Assembly: GCA_914767885.1 (NCBI GenBank)
Contig: CAJZBQ010000017.1
Coordinates: 1 to 64,000, forward strand
Direction: 5' to 3'
Origin: Blepharisma stoltei
Taxonomy: Eukaryota; Ciliophora; Heterotrichea; Heterotrichida; Blepharismidae
DNA: 64,000 nucleotides
This document shows, piece by piece, positions 1-13,440 of this stretch. The translations under genes were made by a program, and so were the position numbers. Below the pieces are notes generated by a model. It saw only the letters and a list, made by a program, of their open reading frames with translations. It ran no database searches and had not been told where the DNA came from. Numbering within the stretch: position 1 is the stretch's first letter; every line of letters starts with the position of its first letter.

Positions 1-2251
1 CCCTAACACCCTAACACCCTAACACCCTAACACCCTAACACCCTAACACCCTAACACCCTAACACCCTAACCAACCCTAACACCCTAACACCCCCTAACA
101 CCCTAACACCCTAACACCCTAAACACCCTAAACCCACCCCTAACACCCAACCCCAACCACCCTAACACCCTAAACACCCTAACACCCTAACACCCTAACA
201 CCCTAACACCCTAACACCCTAACACCCTCTAACCACACCCTAACACCCTAACACCCTAACACCTAACACCCAAACACCCTAACACCCCTAACCACCCTAA
301 CACCCTCTAACACCCTAACACCCTAACAGCCCTAACAACCCTAACACCTAACACCTAACACCTAACACCCTAACACCCTAACACCCTAACACCCTAACAC
401 CCTAACACCCTAACACCCTACACCCTAACACCCTAACCACACCCTAACACCCTAACACCCTAACACCCTAACACCCAACACCCTAACACCCTAACACCCT
501 AACACCCTAACACCCTAACACCCTAACACACCCTAACACCCTAACACCCTAACACCCTAACACCCTAACACCCTAACGACCCTAACACGCCTAACACCCT
601 AACCCTAACACCCTAACACCCTAACACCCTAACACCCCTAACACCCTAACACCCTAACACCCTAACACCCTAACACCTAACACCCTAACACCCTAACACC
701 CTAACACCCTAACACCCTAACACCCTAACACCCTAACACCCTAACACCCTAACACCCCTAACACCCTAACACCCTAACACCCTAACACCCTAACACCCTA
801 ACACCCTAACACCCTAACACCCTAACACCCTAACACCCTAACACCCTAACACCCTAACACCCTAACACCCTAACCCTAACCCCTAACACCCTAACACCCT
901 AACACCCTAACACCCTAACACCCTAACACCCTAACACCCTAACACCCTAACACCCTAACACCCTAACACCCTAACACCCTAACACCCTAACAACCCTAAC
1001 ACCCTAACACCCTAACACCCTAACACCCTAACACCCTAACACCCTAACACCCTAACCACCCTAACACCCTAACACCCTAACACCCTAACACCCTAACACC
1101 CCTAACACCCTAACACCCTAACACCCTAACACCCTAACACCCTAACACCCTAACACCCTAACACCCTAACACCCTAACACCCTAACACCCTAAACACCCT
1201 AACACCCTAACACCCCTAACACCCTAACACCCTAACACCCTAACACCCTAACACCCTAACACCCTAACACCCCTAACACCCTAACACCCTAACACCCTAA
1301 CACCCTAACACCCTAACACCCTAACACCCTAACACCCTACACACCCTAACACCCTAACACCCTAACACCCTAACACCCTAACACCCTAACACCCTAACAC
1401 CCCTAACACCCTAACACCCCTAACACCCTAACACCCTAACACCCTAACACCCTAACACCCTAACACCCTAACACCCTAACACCCTAACACCCTAAACACC
1501 CTAACACCCTAACACCCTAACACCCTACACCTAACACCTAACACCCCTAACACCCTAACACCCTAACACCCTAACACCCTAACACCCTAACACCCTAACA
1601 CCCTAACACCCTAACACCCTAACACCCTAACACCCTAACACCCTAACACCCTAACACCCTAACACCCTAACACCCTAACACCCTAACACCCTAACACCCT
1701 AACACCCTAACACCCTAACACCCTAACACCCTAACACCCTAACACACCCTAACACCCTAACACCCTAACACCCTAACACCCTAACACCCTAACACCCTAA
1801 CACCCTAACACCCTAACACCCTAACACCCTAACACCCTAACACCCTAACACCCTAACACCCTAACACCCTAACACCCTAACACCCTAACACCCTAACACC
1901 CTAACACCCTAACACCCTAACACCCTAACACCCTAACACCCTAACACCCTAACACCCTAACACCCTAAACACCCTAACACCCTAACACCCTAACACCCTA
2001 ACACCCTAACACCCTAACACCCTAACACCCTAACACCCTAACACCCTAACACCCTAACACACCCTAACACCCTAACACCCTAACACCCTAACACCCCTAA
2101 CACCCTAACACCCTAACACCCTAACACCCTAACACCCTAACACCTAACACCCTAACACCCTAACACCCTAACACCCTAACACCCTAACAACCCTAACACC
2201 CTAACACCCTAACACCCTAACACCCTAACACCCTAACACCCTAACACCCTA
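1..2251. repeat. Telomere, (CACCCTAA)n C-strand
   Basis: About 280 tandem copies of the 8-bp unit CACCCTAA (G-strand TTAGGGTG) fill the left end and stop abruptly at AT-rich sequence. Many units carry one-base indels or lose a C or A, which could be real variant repeats or long-read errors. The unit matches the telomere known for heterotrich ciliates. It marks a true chromosome end with the centromere-side sequence to the right. Confidence 0.97.
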
Positions 2252-3716
2252 TATTTTTATGATTTAATGCTAAACTGAAATAAAAATCTAATCTAATCAT
2301 ATTAAATGTCTAATCAAATAAGCAAAGGCAATAAAAATTTAATTTCAAATTTCAAAATCTTGACTCTTCAATATACCCCGTTTCAACGTTTAGACCCAAG
2401 TAGAAATGTAAGATCTCTGATAGCTTTGCAAATTGTTTGAGTCAGCATAAACAACCAGGCTTTTTTATTATATGAAAATGATTAAAGTTTATTGAGTCAT
2501 TCAGTGGATTTGACAAAGTCAACTGCTACCGCGAAAGCGAGAAAAGTGATTTTTAATTTTTTGATTAAAAATAGTAGTAAATGGCATAAGAGTTATTTTA
2601 TGTAACACTATTGAATCTGTATTCATTTGAAGTGCGAGGGACATTCAGTTAGATTTTGCAGATAACAAGGAATTTTCTAGAATCTGCAGTCATAATTTAG
2701 TTTAAGCAATCATCTTCTGTGATTTAAAATTTTACTGTATTACTTCTGACATTCTTTCTAAAAATCAGCTAAGGATCATTAATTTATGAAATTTTTATCA
2801 TATCTTAGGCAGAAAGCAATTCATGCCCTTGTATGAGAATTCAAACACAGTGGCAAGACTGAGAGTGGACTGCAAAGATAATTTTTTTTGTTTTTTAGAA
2901 GGTTTTGATAATTAAATTAAGCAATTCCACAAAAAAATATTTTATAATCTTATTTTTCGAAATTATTTGTGAGGAGTATTTTAGCAAACCTAAAATCGAA
3001 AGTATTTAGCTTCAAAATGCTTAAAAGTCAGAAAAATTCATTCCTAGACCAAAAACCTAGAATTTGAATAAAAGACAATTTTTTTGTATAATTTATAAGG
3101 AAAAAATCAGGCTAATTTAAATTAGGCTAATTTCCAATAAAGCAAGTTTAAATTAAAAATTCGATAAAAATATCGCGTAAAGCCTTTGCGATAATTATCA
3201 AAGAAATATTTTCAATTTTAATTAAAAAACCCTTTTTATGCATTTTAATGATGTGGATGAAATTCCAGATTTAGAAATTTCTCGCCTTTCCACAGATTCT
3301 AATCGAGCATTAATATCAATGAGCATATAATTTTTATAGCTTAAACTCAAAAGTTAGCTTGATATTGTAACTTCCCCGACAATTTTTTTATTAAGAAATT
3401 GGAGCTCTATTCTCCAATATTAAAGCTTACATTCTTAAATTAAAGGCTCATTGGTTATTAATGGCATGCATTTATTGAAAAACCGAAGGAAGCACGGTAT
3501 TTTCTTGCGGATTCGTGATTAGTGGTACACTGATTCTCATGCAAGTGGGCTGGGTACTACTTCCTTTAAATTTTTCACCCAAGAAATCTGGGTATTTTAT
3601 TATGCCTTATTAATTAATTTTTATTTAAAAAAAACTATAGATTTTTTATTTTTTATATCGAAAAAATCAGTGGCCGAGCTATCTTTGTTTTAAATTAATA
3701 AAAATAGTATAAGATA
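2252..3716. other. AT-rich subtelomeric spacer
   Basis: No open frame with coding character, no RNA gene and no clear repeat was seen on either strand. The stretch is strongly AT-rich. It may contain germline-limited DNA, but nothing in it shows that directly. Confidence 0.5.
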
Positions 3717-4945
<1,229 letters not shown>

Positions 4946-5461
4946 TTAAACTTCCATTCTAAACTTGATTATTCCCATATCATTAAGCCCATTCAATGAA
5001 TACGCAATTGTAGTGACAGCTCCAGCCCCAATTATTGCTCCCACAATCATCGGTCTAATCCCTAACGTAGACTTATAGAGCGCTCCAGTCAAAGTCCCAG
5101 CCGCTATATTCCTAGTCATTTGGCCAAAGTCCTGGATTTCTTCTTCGAACACCAGATCGACAAATTTCCCTGTCAAGCAAAACATCAAGCTGGCAGCTGC
5201 ACTTGCATTTCCATACCGTGAAGCAGTCCTTGCTATAGTGCTCACAATACGATAACCCTTTAACTGTCTGTGCTTAGCTGAAGCTTGCTTTCCATAGTAA
5301 GCACCGGCAAAAAGCCCTACAATGGCTGCTGCGAAATATGAGACACCGACAGTAAAAGTAATTTTTTCACCCCAGTTCTTGCCGTAGCCTTCTAGGTACA
5401 GATCGTTTTTGCTGCCTTGTGGTCTTGGAGGACGCAGGGTGAATTTCTCTTCTGTGTTCAT
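4946..5461 (-). CDS. TIM23: Tim17/22/23-family translocase subunit, Tim23-like
   Basis: A 171-residue protein of the Tim17/Tim22/Tim23 family, the channel-forming part of the mitochondrial inner-membrane import machinery. After a basic, proline-rich N-terminus it has four Gly/Ala-rich hydrophobic segments (about residues 38-56, 85-100, 118-133 and 138-155) with GxxxG-type spacing such as AIVGLFAG and IIGAGAVTT. This is the hallmark of the family. Length is close to Tim17 and shorter than yeast Tim23. It has no intron and no interruption. It is divergent from the next gene with an 84-bp gap, so the two probably share a bidirectional promoter region. The exact paralogue (17, 22 or 23) is inferred from overall resemblance to Tim23 and is less certain than the family. 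Confidence 0.85.
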   Translation of the reverse strand: MNTEEKFTLRPPRPQGSKNDLYLEGYGKNWGEKITFTVGVSYFAAAIVGLFAGAYYGKQASAKHRQLKGYRIVSTIARTASRYGNASAAASLMFCLTGKFVDLVFEEEIQDFGQMTRNIAAGTLTGALYKSTLGIRPMIVGAIIGAGAVTTIAYSLNGLNDMGIIKFRMEV

Positions 5462-5545
5462 TTATTATTAAAATTATGAGGTCAGCATTTGAGGTTTCTT
5501 AATAGGAAATTCAATGATTTTAATAAAAGTTTATGAGTAAGGATA

Positions 5546-6171
5546 ATGTATACAGTTGATAGTGAATATAATAGCCAAGGCAAAGCCTTGCTTAGCTTTT
5601 TTATAAGAAAAATCAAAAGAAATAGTATAATTGGATTTTTGACTGAGCTGTACGAGCTATTGAAGACTGACCAATCTTTACAAATTCCTACAGAAGAAGT
5701 GTTTAATTATACAAATTATACAGTAAACAAGCAAGTTATTTTGGAGTGAAAAACCAAGGTCGATAATGCAATGGCAGATCTCGCACAAAGGTGGCTACAA
5801 GAAGAAGTCGATTTAGAAGCAAAAATCAAACAGTGGTCGAACACCTTTTATGAAGAGCCAGAATTTACGGAAGCCCTTGGAAAATTGTCAGAAATTGTGG
5901 AAATCTGGAAAAAAGTTCTAACAGATGCTCTTTATAAAGACCCAAGTGTATACAATTTTTATTTTTATTTTTTAAAAATTTTCAATAGTGTTTTTAAAAA
6001 AAATTAATACACATAATAATTACAAAAAAAAATATATATACGATGCCAAAAGAAGACGGCCCAGAAGAAAAAGACTCTAAAATCTCTGAAACTGAAGAAG
6101 CTGAAGCCACTGAAGAAGAAGAAAAAGAAGAGAAAGAAGAAAGTGACGAAAAAGGGAACCCTGAAGATTAA
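5546..6171 (+). CDS. Acidic hypothetical protein, interrupted once
   Basis: I do not recognise the family. Reading UGA as Trp at 5747 joins two open segments, giving a helical domain (aromatic and charged heptad-like pattern, residues about 20-135). An AT-rich interruption at 5951-6038 follows, then a highly acidic tail rich in Glu that ends at UAA 6169. Removing 86 bp between TA dinucleotides brings the two parts into one frame of 179 residues. The tail ends in a Glu/Lys-rich low-complexity stretch. The gene is convergent with the coiled-coil gene to its right, with stop codons only 27 bp apart. The long AT-rich gap is far larger than the 15-16-nt introns used elsewhere here, so an IES is more likely than an intron. 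Confidence 0.6.
5951..6038. other. IES-like insertion, 86 bp, TA-bounded
   Basis: AT-only-type sequence with in-frame stops inside the acidic-protein gene. TA lies at both edges and removal of 86 bp restores frame. Several neighbouring TAs make the exact edges uncertain by a few bases. Confidence 0.55.
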
Positions 6172-6198
6172 TTTTAATTTATCTGTTTACATTACCGG

Positions 6199-8028
6199 TT
6201 ATACATGTGCCCATTCTCCAGCTGCATACTGTACTTTCTTTGTTATTGCTTGGTTTTTAAACTTCAAATATTCAGAATTTTCTTTCTTTTTCTTTTCTTC
6301 TTCTGATTTTTGCTTCGTTTTTTCTGCAATTTTTCTTATTTCTTCTAGCCTTAAAAGCTCATTTATTCTTCGACTTTCTTCGTATTTTTTGCTTGCTTCT
6401 AATTTTTTCATTTTAATCATGTCTTTTATGCTTTTTTCTCGTAAAATTTCTCTTCTTTTGCTGGCTTCTTTTTCTAGCTGAAGTTTTTCTTCTAGGGCTT
6501 GTTTTTTAATAGATTCAAGCCTTTCGATTTCTTTTCTAACTTGTATCCTATCATTATCCTCTATTTCTGCTGAATCTTCAATTTCACATGTATTTTCTTC
6601 CCCAATTTCATTAGATATTAAATGGGCTTTTAGCCTGAATTCTTTATTTTTTTCGTCTGGGGAATTTTCGTGAGAGTTATAGGACTGTGAAAATCCTGTA
6701 GAAGCCTCTGAAAGCGGTTTAAGCGAGGAGGAGCGGTCATAGGTTTGCCTTAGTAGAGGGGAGGCATCGGAATTTTGGCAGATTGAGGGGAGCTTTTTGA
6801 AGCTTGAGGACGGGCTTAAGCTTGGCTCGATGGTTTCGGAATATTTTCGTTGATAATCACGAGATATAGGGGTATAAAATCCTTTTCTGAGAGAATCTTC
6901 GTTGTAGGTTCTTGCTTTGGCTGGAGATCCGGGGACTGAAATTAATGGGCTTGATATGTTGCTATTTACTGGGGACAAAGTTAATATTTTGGATTTTAAT
7001 TTTTCGTTTTCTCTGCGGATTTTTTTATACTATTTGTGATGAATAATAATTATTATCTTTTTTGCCTTATTATAATAATTAATAATAATATTAATGAAAA
7101 GGTTTAATTTTTTGCTGTGTAATTTCAAAAGCTTTTTCTTTTAATTTCCTATTTTGTTCTTGTAAATCCATTATTTTTTGCTGCACTTCATCAATACTTT
7201 CTTTTCGCTTTTTTTCTTCTAAAGCGCTCTTTAAATCTTCGATTTCATTTTGAAGATTTTTTAACGCATGCATATTGGGAAAAGTGCTTTCTTTATTTTT
7301 CATATTATTTTTGCTTTCTAAATGAAAATTTCTTGCATCAGCAGTTTCAAGCTTCATAGATTTTTTTTTCGAAAATTTTTCTGTTAAATAAATTTATTTT
7401 TTGAAAAAAATATAAAAATAGAGAGATTACAAAATAGGCTATCAGCTTACACATCTTCAAAATAGAAAAAATAGCTAAAAATTTTAATTTTTCTTAATAA
7501 TTAATCATGGATCCGTTTCAACCACAATTTCATCACATTGCGAGCTTAAAGAATTGCTTTCTTCTTGCGATTTTTTTTCTTCAGAAGCACTTGTGCTATA
7601 AAAATTTTGGCATCCTGCTATATTAGAAGAGTCCTGCTTTAAGTTTTGGCTGCTTCGGAGCTCTAAGGTCAATTTTCTTATTTCTTCTCGTATAGCCTGA
7701 TTTTCTGATTTAAAAATCTCAATAAAATGCTCTGGAATTTTTGAGTTGGCTTCATTTGAGGACATTTCCTGAGGAATTGATTTTAAAGGTCCCTGATTTT
7801 TAATTGATTTTAAGCTTGGGGACATATTATAGCGCTTTTCTGCGAATTTTCCAATTGATAAACTAGCAATTTTTTGGCTAAATCTATGAAAAATATTATA
7901 GAAATTTCTTTTCTAGACGATGATCTTGACATTTTACGCTTGGTATTTTGGGCTTTTATCTTGAAAAACTCAGGACTGCCTATGGGTTTAGGCAAAACGT
8001 TTTTGTTGATCTCTAACACTTTTTGCAT
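6199..8028 (-). CDS. Coiled-coil protein with three interruptions
   Basis: The start is ATG at 8026-8028 and the stop is UAA at 6199. Four open segments in three different frames join into one 524-residue protein when TA-bounded pieces of 74, 117 and 64 bp are removed. The N-terminus is Ser/Arg-rich (SRSSSRKE). Long charged heptad coiled coils follow, for example around residues 80-100, 150-200 and near the C-terminal third (runs of Lys/Glu, RLEEIRK). A Ser/Pro-rich linker separates them. No catalytic domain is visible and I cannot name the family. Cytoskeletal or ciliary structural proteins are the usual ciliate context for such sequences, but that is inference. It is convergent with the acidic-protein gene at 5546-6171. 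Confidence 0.75.
7028..7093. other. IES-like insertion, 64 bp
   Basis: TA at 7028 and 7092 bounds AT-rich sequence with stops. Removal joins ...KPFH to YKKIRREN... in frame, so the coiled coil continues without a break. There is no GT...AG pair of usual intron size. Confidence 0.75.
7385..7503. other. IES-like insertion, 117 bp
   Basis: TA-bounded AT-rich segment with stops in all forward frames of the gene. Removing 117 bp joins ...VETDPWL (UGA as Trp) to TEKFSKKKS... in the frame used by the next segment. Confidence 0.7.
7825..7900. other. IES-like insertion, 74 bp
   Basis: TA-bounded segment near the N-terminal end. Removing 74 bp joins ...SSSRKEIS to MSPSLKS... and corrects a frame change. 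Confidence 0.7.
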
Positions 8029-9242
8029 TTTATTTTAATGTCATAAATCATCTGATAGAGGGGAAATTATGAAAATTTATTTCACTTTATCATGATTGTG
8101 CTACTCTGCATATCTAAATTTTTAAATTATTAATATTTTTGTCAATAAATATAATATTCGGTTTGGAACTGTAGAGGCGCTCAAGCAAAGAATGGTTTAA
8201 GCTTAAAAATATCTGATCTAGCTTTGCTTACTGTTTTTCTCCAAATAGTAAGTTAGTGTTTCCAGAATTCTTGGCAATATCAAAAATCAAATATTATAAA
8301 AATATGAACGAATTTCTATAGAGTTTTTCTAAGTTGTTATCTTTAAGAAGTTCAAAAGTAATCGAGTGTTTTTAGATACTTCAAAATTTGCTGCAAATAC
8401 ATATAAAATATTAAATTATTCTGCTTATCTTTATTGAATTTTTGCTTAATATTTTGAAGTGATAAAACAAATTCTAATCCAGCTGGGGTATATATTTATT
8501 GGAAAGAATTTCAAGAATATGAAATTATTATAGCGGCAAGAGTTCTGCAATACACTATTTTTTGAAATATTTCCTTTTCTTTGAACAATAATTAGAGTAA
8601 TTAAGATGGCTTAGAAATTGTAATTTTATTAGATTTATATTTCATAATTAAAAGAAAAAATTCAGAAATTTCGATTTCATAAATAAAATAATTCCATTTC
8701 CAGACTAACTATATAAATATAAGCTAGATCTTTCTCCCCATTTAAAAATTCAGCCCAAAATTTAAAAGGCGGTTTTGAAAAAAATTTTATATTAAATGAA
8801 AGCAACGTTTTGGAATTTTAATTTACCTTTATAGATAATTAATTTATATAACTAATCTATTTAGCGATAAACTGTTAAAATAGCATTCTAATTGCACTAT
8901 CTTCATTAAATCAGGTTAAACTGCTTTTAAAAAAATTAGTATTGCATTATAAAATTTTCAATTGAAGAAATATAATTGATGTCAATCGAAAGGGGTTAAT
9001 TTCCCAAAAAATAGGAAATTTAAACTATATTTTGTTCAATTTAAAAAAGGGAGTTAATAAACCAAAAATATCTATTTTAAAATATATCTGCGTTACATTC
9101 TTTTATCTAATCCTCAAATATCACTAATTTTCTATTTTTATATCAGATTGATTCATCTAAAACAATTTATTTTATTTTAGTTATCAAGATTAACTATTAT
9201 ATTGAAAATAATTTTATTTAATTTTAGAAACCGTCTAATAAA
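8029..9242. other. AT-rich intergenic region between divergent genes
   Basis: About 1.2 kb separates the start codons of the coiled-coil gene and the channel gene. I see no ORF with coding character, no RNA gene and no clear inverted repeat. Both promoters must lie here. Confidence 0.5.
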
Positions 9243-12200
9243 ATGAAGGAAGACAATAACAATCAAAAGCCGCTGATCGACCTAATACCAGGAGGGTATA
9301 CTACTAGTGGCCTTCAGTTTGGAACTAATAAACTGCTAAAAGTAGCTGTTCTTGACGGCAGCAACACAGAACGAAGCGAAAATCCTGACTCCAATTCAGA
9401 CTTATATAAGTTTTTAAGCTCTATAGAGCTAAACCATCTAACTGTTGCAAGAAAAATCGGCCTAAATCCTGATTTCTTTAAATCTCATCCTGATTTATTA
9501 AATTCAGGAGAGCCAGTTCGCATTGCGATAGAAAAAGGTCATATCGAATTTGCAAATGAATTACTAGGTGCTGGCTATATAAGATTTTGCCTCCATATAT
9601 CTATATTAATAACAATAAATACCCTAAAATATATAAAAATAAATAACAATAATTGACACTAAAAAATAAATATAATAAAATACAGCATACTTGCTGGCCT
9701 GGAATTTTAATCAGAGCTATAAGAGAAAACAACGATAAAGCAATAAAACACATTTTACAAGGCAAATTTTATGATGAATCCTGAAATGAGCTAAACATAT
9801 GATACCTCCTTTACAGAGGCTTCATAACCCATGCTGAAACACTTTACTACCAAACCCCTCTGAAAAGTGCATATTCAATCGATAATGATATCAAAATCTT
9901 GCTGAAAGACCAAAGACTCCTCAGATTTGGCATAAAAACCGCTTTAACTGAAGGAATTGATGACATAGCCTCCTCAATGCTGACCCAAAACCCAAATGCT
10001 CTCACCCCTGATATGATCGAGCTAGCCCTCGACAAGCACAATTTAGATTTTTTAAGAAAAATTTGGACTGGCGACATCAGGGTCCAAAAAAATGGCCTAC
10101 CCAAAAAAAGGCTTAAATCCAGCGATTTATGAAAAGTTTTAGACGCAGCCTCACAAGAAGATAAAGAGACCCTTGCAGAAAAATTAGAAGTTTCCTTTAT
10201 TATCAGCTATTTATTAGAAAGAAAGCTTATTGCTGAGGTCAAAAAAGTTATGACTTGGCCTGGGGCCGCTGATGAGCCTGGAGTACTTGAAGTTTTTATC
10301 CAGCATGAAGAGCAAGAGCTTGCCAAAGAAATTTTGGAAAAAAGAGAAAGCCAAATCACTATAGAAGAATTTGAATTTTGTTTAGACAAGCAGCAGCTTT
10401 GGCTTGCTATTGAGATGCTTAAATGAAAAGCAGCTTTATCGTCTTTAAAAAACTATAAAATTCAGAAAAAAATACTGAAATGGCTGGCTGATGGGCGGTA
10501 TTGTTACTGTGCTATGGAAATGCTGTCTCATATCCCTGCAGACTGCTGGCGTTTTGAGCTGACCAGGAAGCTTACAATGACTGTCAACACTTTTATCAAA
10601 AAAACTGACGAAATCGTCAAATGCCACCGCCCGCTGCTATTTTTAGTCCTTTTAGCAGAATTTTTGATAAAAATCGCCCCAAAAAATATTTATTATACCC
10701 ACGTCTGTACAAAAACCTCCAATTTATTACTTACTTTGGCTAAACAAATAGAGGATAATATTTTTGAAGAAGAAGAGCTGAGGTATAGGATGTGCCAATT
10801 AGACTCCCATGGGAGAATGCTTATTGTGATTATTGCAGAAAACCGGTTTTATTCCTTATTAGAAAATAATGACATAGGCAGCATTATTTCTAAGCTTTGG
10901 GTAGGGTCTAGAAAACACCAAGGACTGCTTAAAGCTTCTACCCTTTATAGATCATATAACGCCCCTGCGTCTACAGAAGAAAGAATAGCGCTATTTGGCA
11001 CAATGGACCGAAATAAGTCTTATTTATTCCAATATTCCCAACTTATTGACAGCTGCAGCCTTAGATTTCTAGGCCAAGCGGCCTCGACTATTCTTTTAGT
11101 CATTTTTTATACAGCTATGATCCATTCTGCGACGCTTGAAGGAGAAATGGATGATGTGACTGAAGACTACACCGCAATGGTCTTTTTGCGGCTTTCTCAA
11201 GTCTGAATCATTGGCATTATTATAGAAAGGCTTCTGCATTTTCTATACGGAATCAAAACCAATCGTGGCATTTTGTGGGATTATTGGGTTTTATTAGATT
11301 TTTTAGTATTTCTTCAAATGATTTTTATTATGACCTCAGTCAATAAAAAATACGTCGGGGAAGGAAAATTAATTTATTGGACGACCTCAGTGAAATTTAA
11401 TTCTTATATGCACAGCATACAGCTATTTTTAATATGGCTCAGGCTATTAGGTATTGGGGATACCAGCAAAACTTATGGCCCGATGCTGAGAATTATTATG
11501 CTAATGATAAAAATTTTGCTGAGATTTGCATTTATTTTTGGGTGTTATTTTTTCTTGGGAGCGTCTGTGTTTACCTCATTATTTTCAAAGTATACAACAG
11601 GAGGGGAATTTTCGACGTTTGGGAATTCGTTTAAGAAAATGTATCTTTCAATGTATGCGCTTTATGATATGACTGTGTTTACGGAGTATCAGGCTTTTGG
11701 GGCTGTTGTTTATGAAATTTATGTGATTATTTCATTTATGCTGCTGTATAATTTGGCGACAGCTTTTCTTTATAATATTTATTATAGTGAGATGGTGATG
11801 GCGGAAAGTGAACATAGGTGTGTGCTTATTTTGGAATATAATAAGTGAAGCTGGGATGATAGATATGGGCTAATGATATTGCTGCCCACACCGTTTTCGG
11901 CGATTTCGGCATGTCTTTCTCCGTTTTTATTGATTTCGAAAAAGCCAGGTTATTGAAATTCACTTTTTTCTAACTTTGCAATTAATATTATTTTAATAAT
12001 GAAATTATGGTAAAAAATAATATTAATTTTATATTAAATTATAATTTATTTGAAGTAAGATATTTTATGTGATTTATGTAATACCTCAATTTATAGTTTT
12101 TGCTATAATTACCCTTATTCTTGTTCCTTTTGTCTATATCGGAACTATCGAGCCATTTGCGCGACGCGGAAATAAGAAAAAACAAGTCCTCAACATCCTC

Positions 12201-13319
12201 GAAAAGCCTTCTCAAGACCACACAGATGAAAGCGAAAGCGATGACGACCCTGATTTTGACGAAAAAGTAGTCGTCTACAAAGGTTTTTCCTTCCGAAGAG
12301 CCTTAGTCTGGCTTATAATCGGTCCCATTATAGTCATACTGTCCTATCTCCGAGATCTTTTAGAATTCTGGACCCTAATCTACAAAGATTACCAAGACCT
12401 CGAAGAAGAAACCGAAATCAGTAAAGTCCAAGCCATTGTAAACGAAAAATTAATGAAGGATTTACATGTAATTTTATCAAAAATCCAGGTGTCCCACATC
12501 TCAGTTGACGAGTTTTTAAATGAATTTATAGAAGAAGACAATAAAACTTTAAATCCTGTCGTGCTAGAAAATACAGCAGCTATGACAGAAAGGCACAGGC
12601 TGCTGGGGGAGTACTTTAAGCAGCTGCCAAATTCTCAGAAAAAAGGAATTATTAGCGTTTCTTTAATAAAAGATTTGTTACCTCAACAGTCGTATTATTC
12701 GGCGAGCTATATAGATAGGGCAAGACATATTTCTGTATATACAATAGCCAAAGCTGCAAAAGAATTTAGGGTTGTAACTGGGACTATTAATATTAAAGGA
12801 GCATTAGTACCGAAACAGCTTATAACTGGGGAAACTCCTCAGATAAAAAGACTTGATGTTTCTACTAAAAAAGCCAAACTGAGGGTTGACTTGGTTATTA
12901 ATGATTTTGAGGATATTTCGAGACTTATGAGTGAGCATACTAACTGCACCCTTCTGTTAGAGAATAAAAAAATTTTTTCATTTTTTTTAGAAATTTGTAT
13001 GTAAATTTTATACCAAAATTTTTTTTTGAAATTTAAAAAATCCCAATTGGAAAGTAAATATTAATTTAATTTATAAAATTCACGTTTTAAAATGCAAATT
13101 GTTTAAAATTAAGCAGAGGCAACAATAGATTTGGTTAAAATAATTATCAATTATATATCAAAGTATTTTTCTTAAAAAAATTTTGTTCGCTAGGTTTTTG
13201 TGCAACAAAAATAAGAATTTTTCCAATGATTGCTTTCGTTAATGGAGAGGGGGAGTAAGCATTTTGAACAAGAGTGGATTAATTCTCAGAGATCTTCAAC
13301 GATGAGAGAAAGTAAATAA
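9243..13319 (+). CDS. TRP-like six-transmembrane cation channel
   Basis: After removal of three TA-bounded interruptions (110, 115 and 291 bp) and reading several UGA as Trp, one frame of 1,186 residues runs from ATG 9243 to UAA 13317. The N-terminal half is a helical-repeat region with degenerate ankyrin-like units (for example SGEPVRIAIEKGHIEFANELL). Hydrophobic segments follow between about 10.9 and 12.4 kb, including ILLVIFYTAMIH, YWVLLDFLVFLQMIFIM and ILLRFAFIFGCYFFLGASVF. A pore-like stretch (SMYALYDMTVF) is followed by a last helix with LLYNLATAFLYNIYYSE. The order matches the Ion_trans/TRP architecture. The cytosolic tail is acidic and helical. The last 18 or so residues exist only if the 3' element is excised. 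The ion selectivity cannot be read. A polycystin-type channel is the main alternative. Confidence 0.65.
9578..9689. other. IES-like insertion, 110 bp
   Basis: TA at 9578 and 9688. Removal joins ...ELLGAGY to TCWPGILI... in frame. The right end, read inward, begins TATGCTG, a motif shared with other short insertions in this window. Confidence 0.75.
11951..12067. other. IES-like insertion, 115 bp
   Basis: AT-rich interruption of the channel gene after ...SKKPGY. Removal of 115 bp (TA 11951 to TA 12066) or 124 bp (to TA 12075) restores frame into a further hydrophobic helix beginning VIPQFIVFAIIT. Confidence 0.65.
12965..13257. mobile_element. IES-like MITE relic, 291 bp
   Basis: Sits in the last coding part of the channel gene. 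The interior matches the AT-rich core shared by the other GAGCGAAC-family elements here, and the right end is GGAGAGGGGGAG followed by TA. The left inverted repeat is eroded. Removing 291 bp joins ...LLLEN to KHFEQEWINS... and a UAA stop. Confidence 0.7.
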
Positions 13320-13440
13320 TGTTTTATTTTAAATAGAAAATATATATTTTTAATAAATGTTTGATAAGAAGTTTTCGATAATTAAAAGTTGATGCAGCAG
13401 AATTGGGATAATTTTTTCATATATTTTATATGCTATAGTT

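Noticed and set aside
1-2251. CRISPR-like repeat array
   Set aside because: Uniform 8-bp tandem units without spacers; telomere of a eukaryote.
6143-6481. Plus-strand frame of Phe/Ser-rich sequence
   Set aside because: Antisense shadow of a Lys/Glu coiled coil.
9847-10104. Minus-strand frame in the channel gene
   Set aside because: Antisense to the helical-repeat region that is continuous on the plus strand when UGA is Trp.
10132-10134. UGA codons as evidence of pseudogenes
   Set aside because: UGA falls at conserved Trp positions in many genes, while all gene ends are UAA or UAG; it is a sense codon here.
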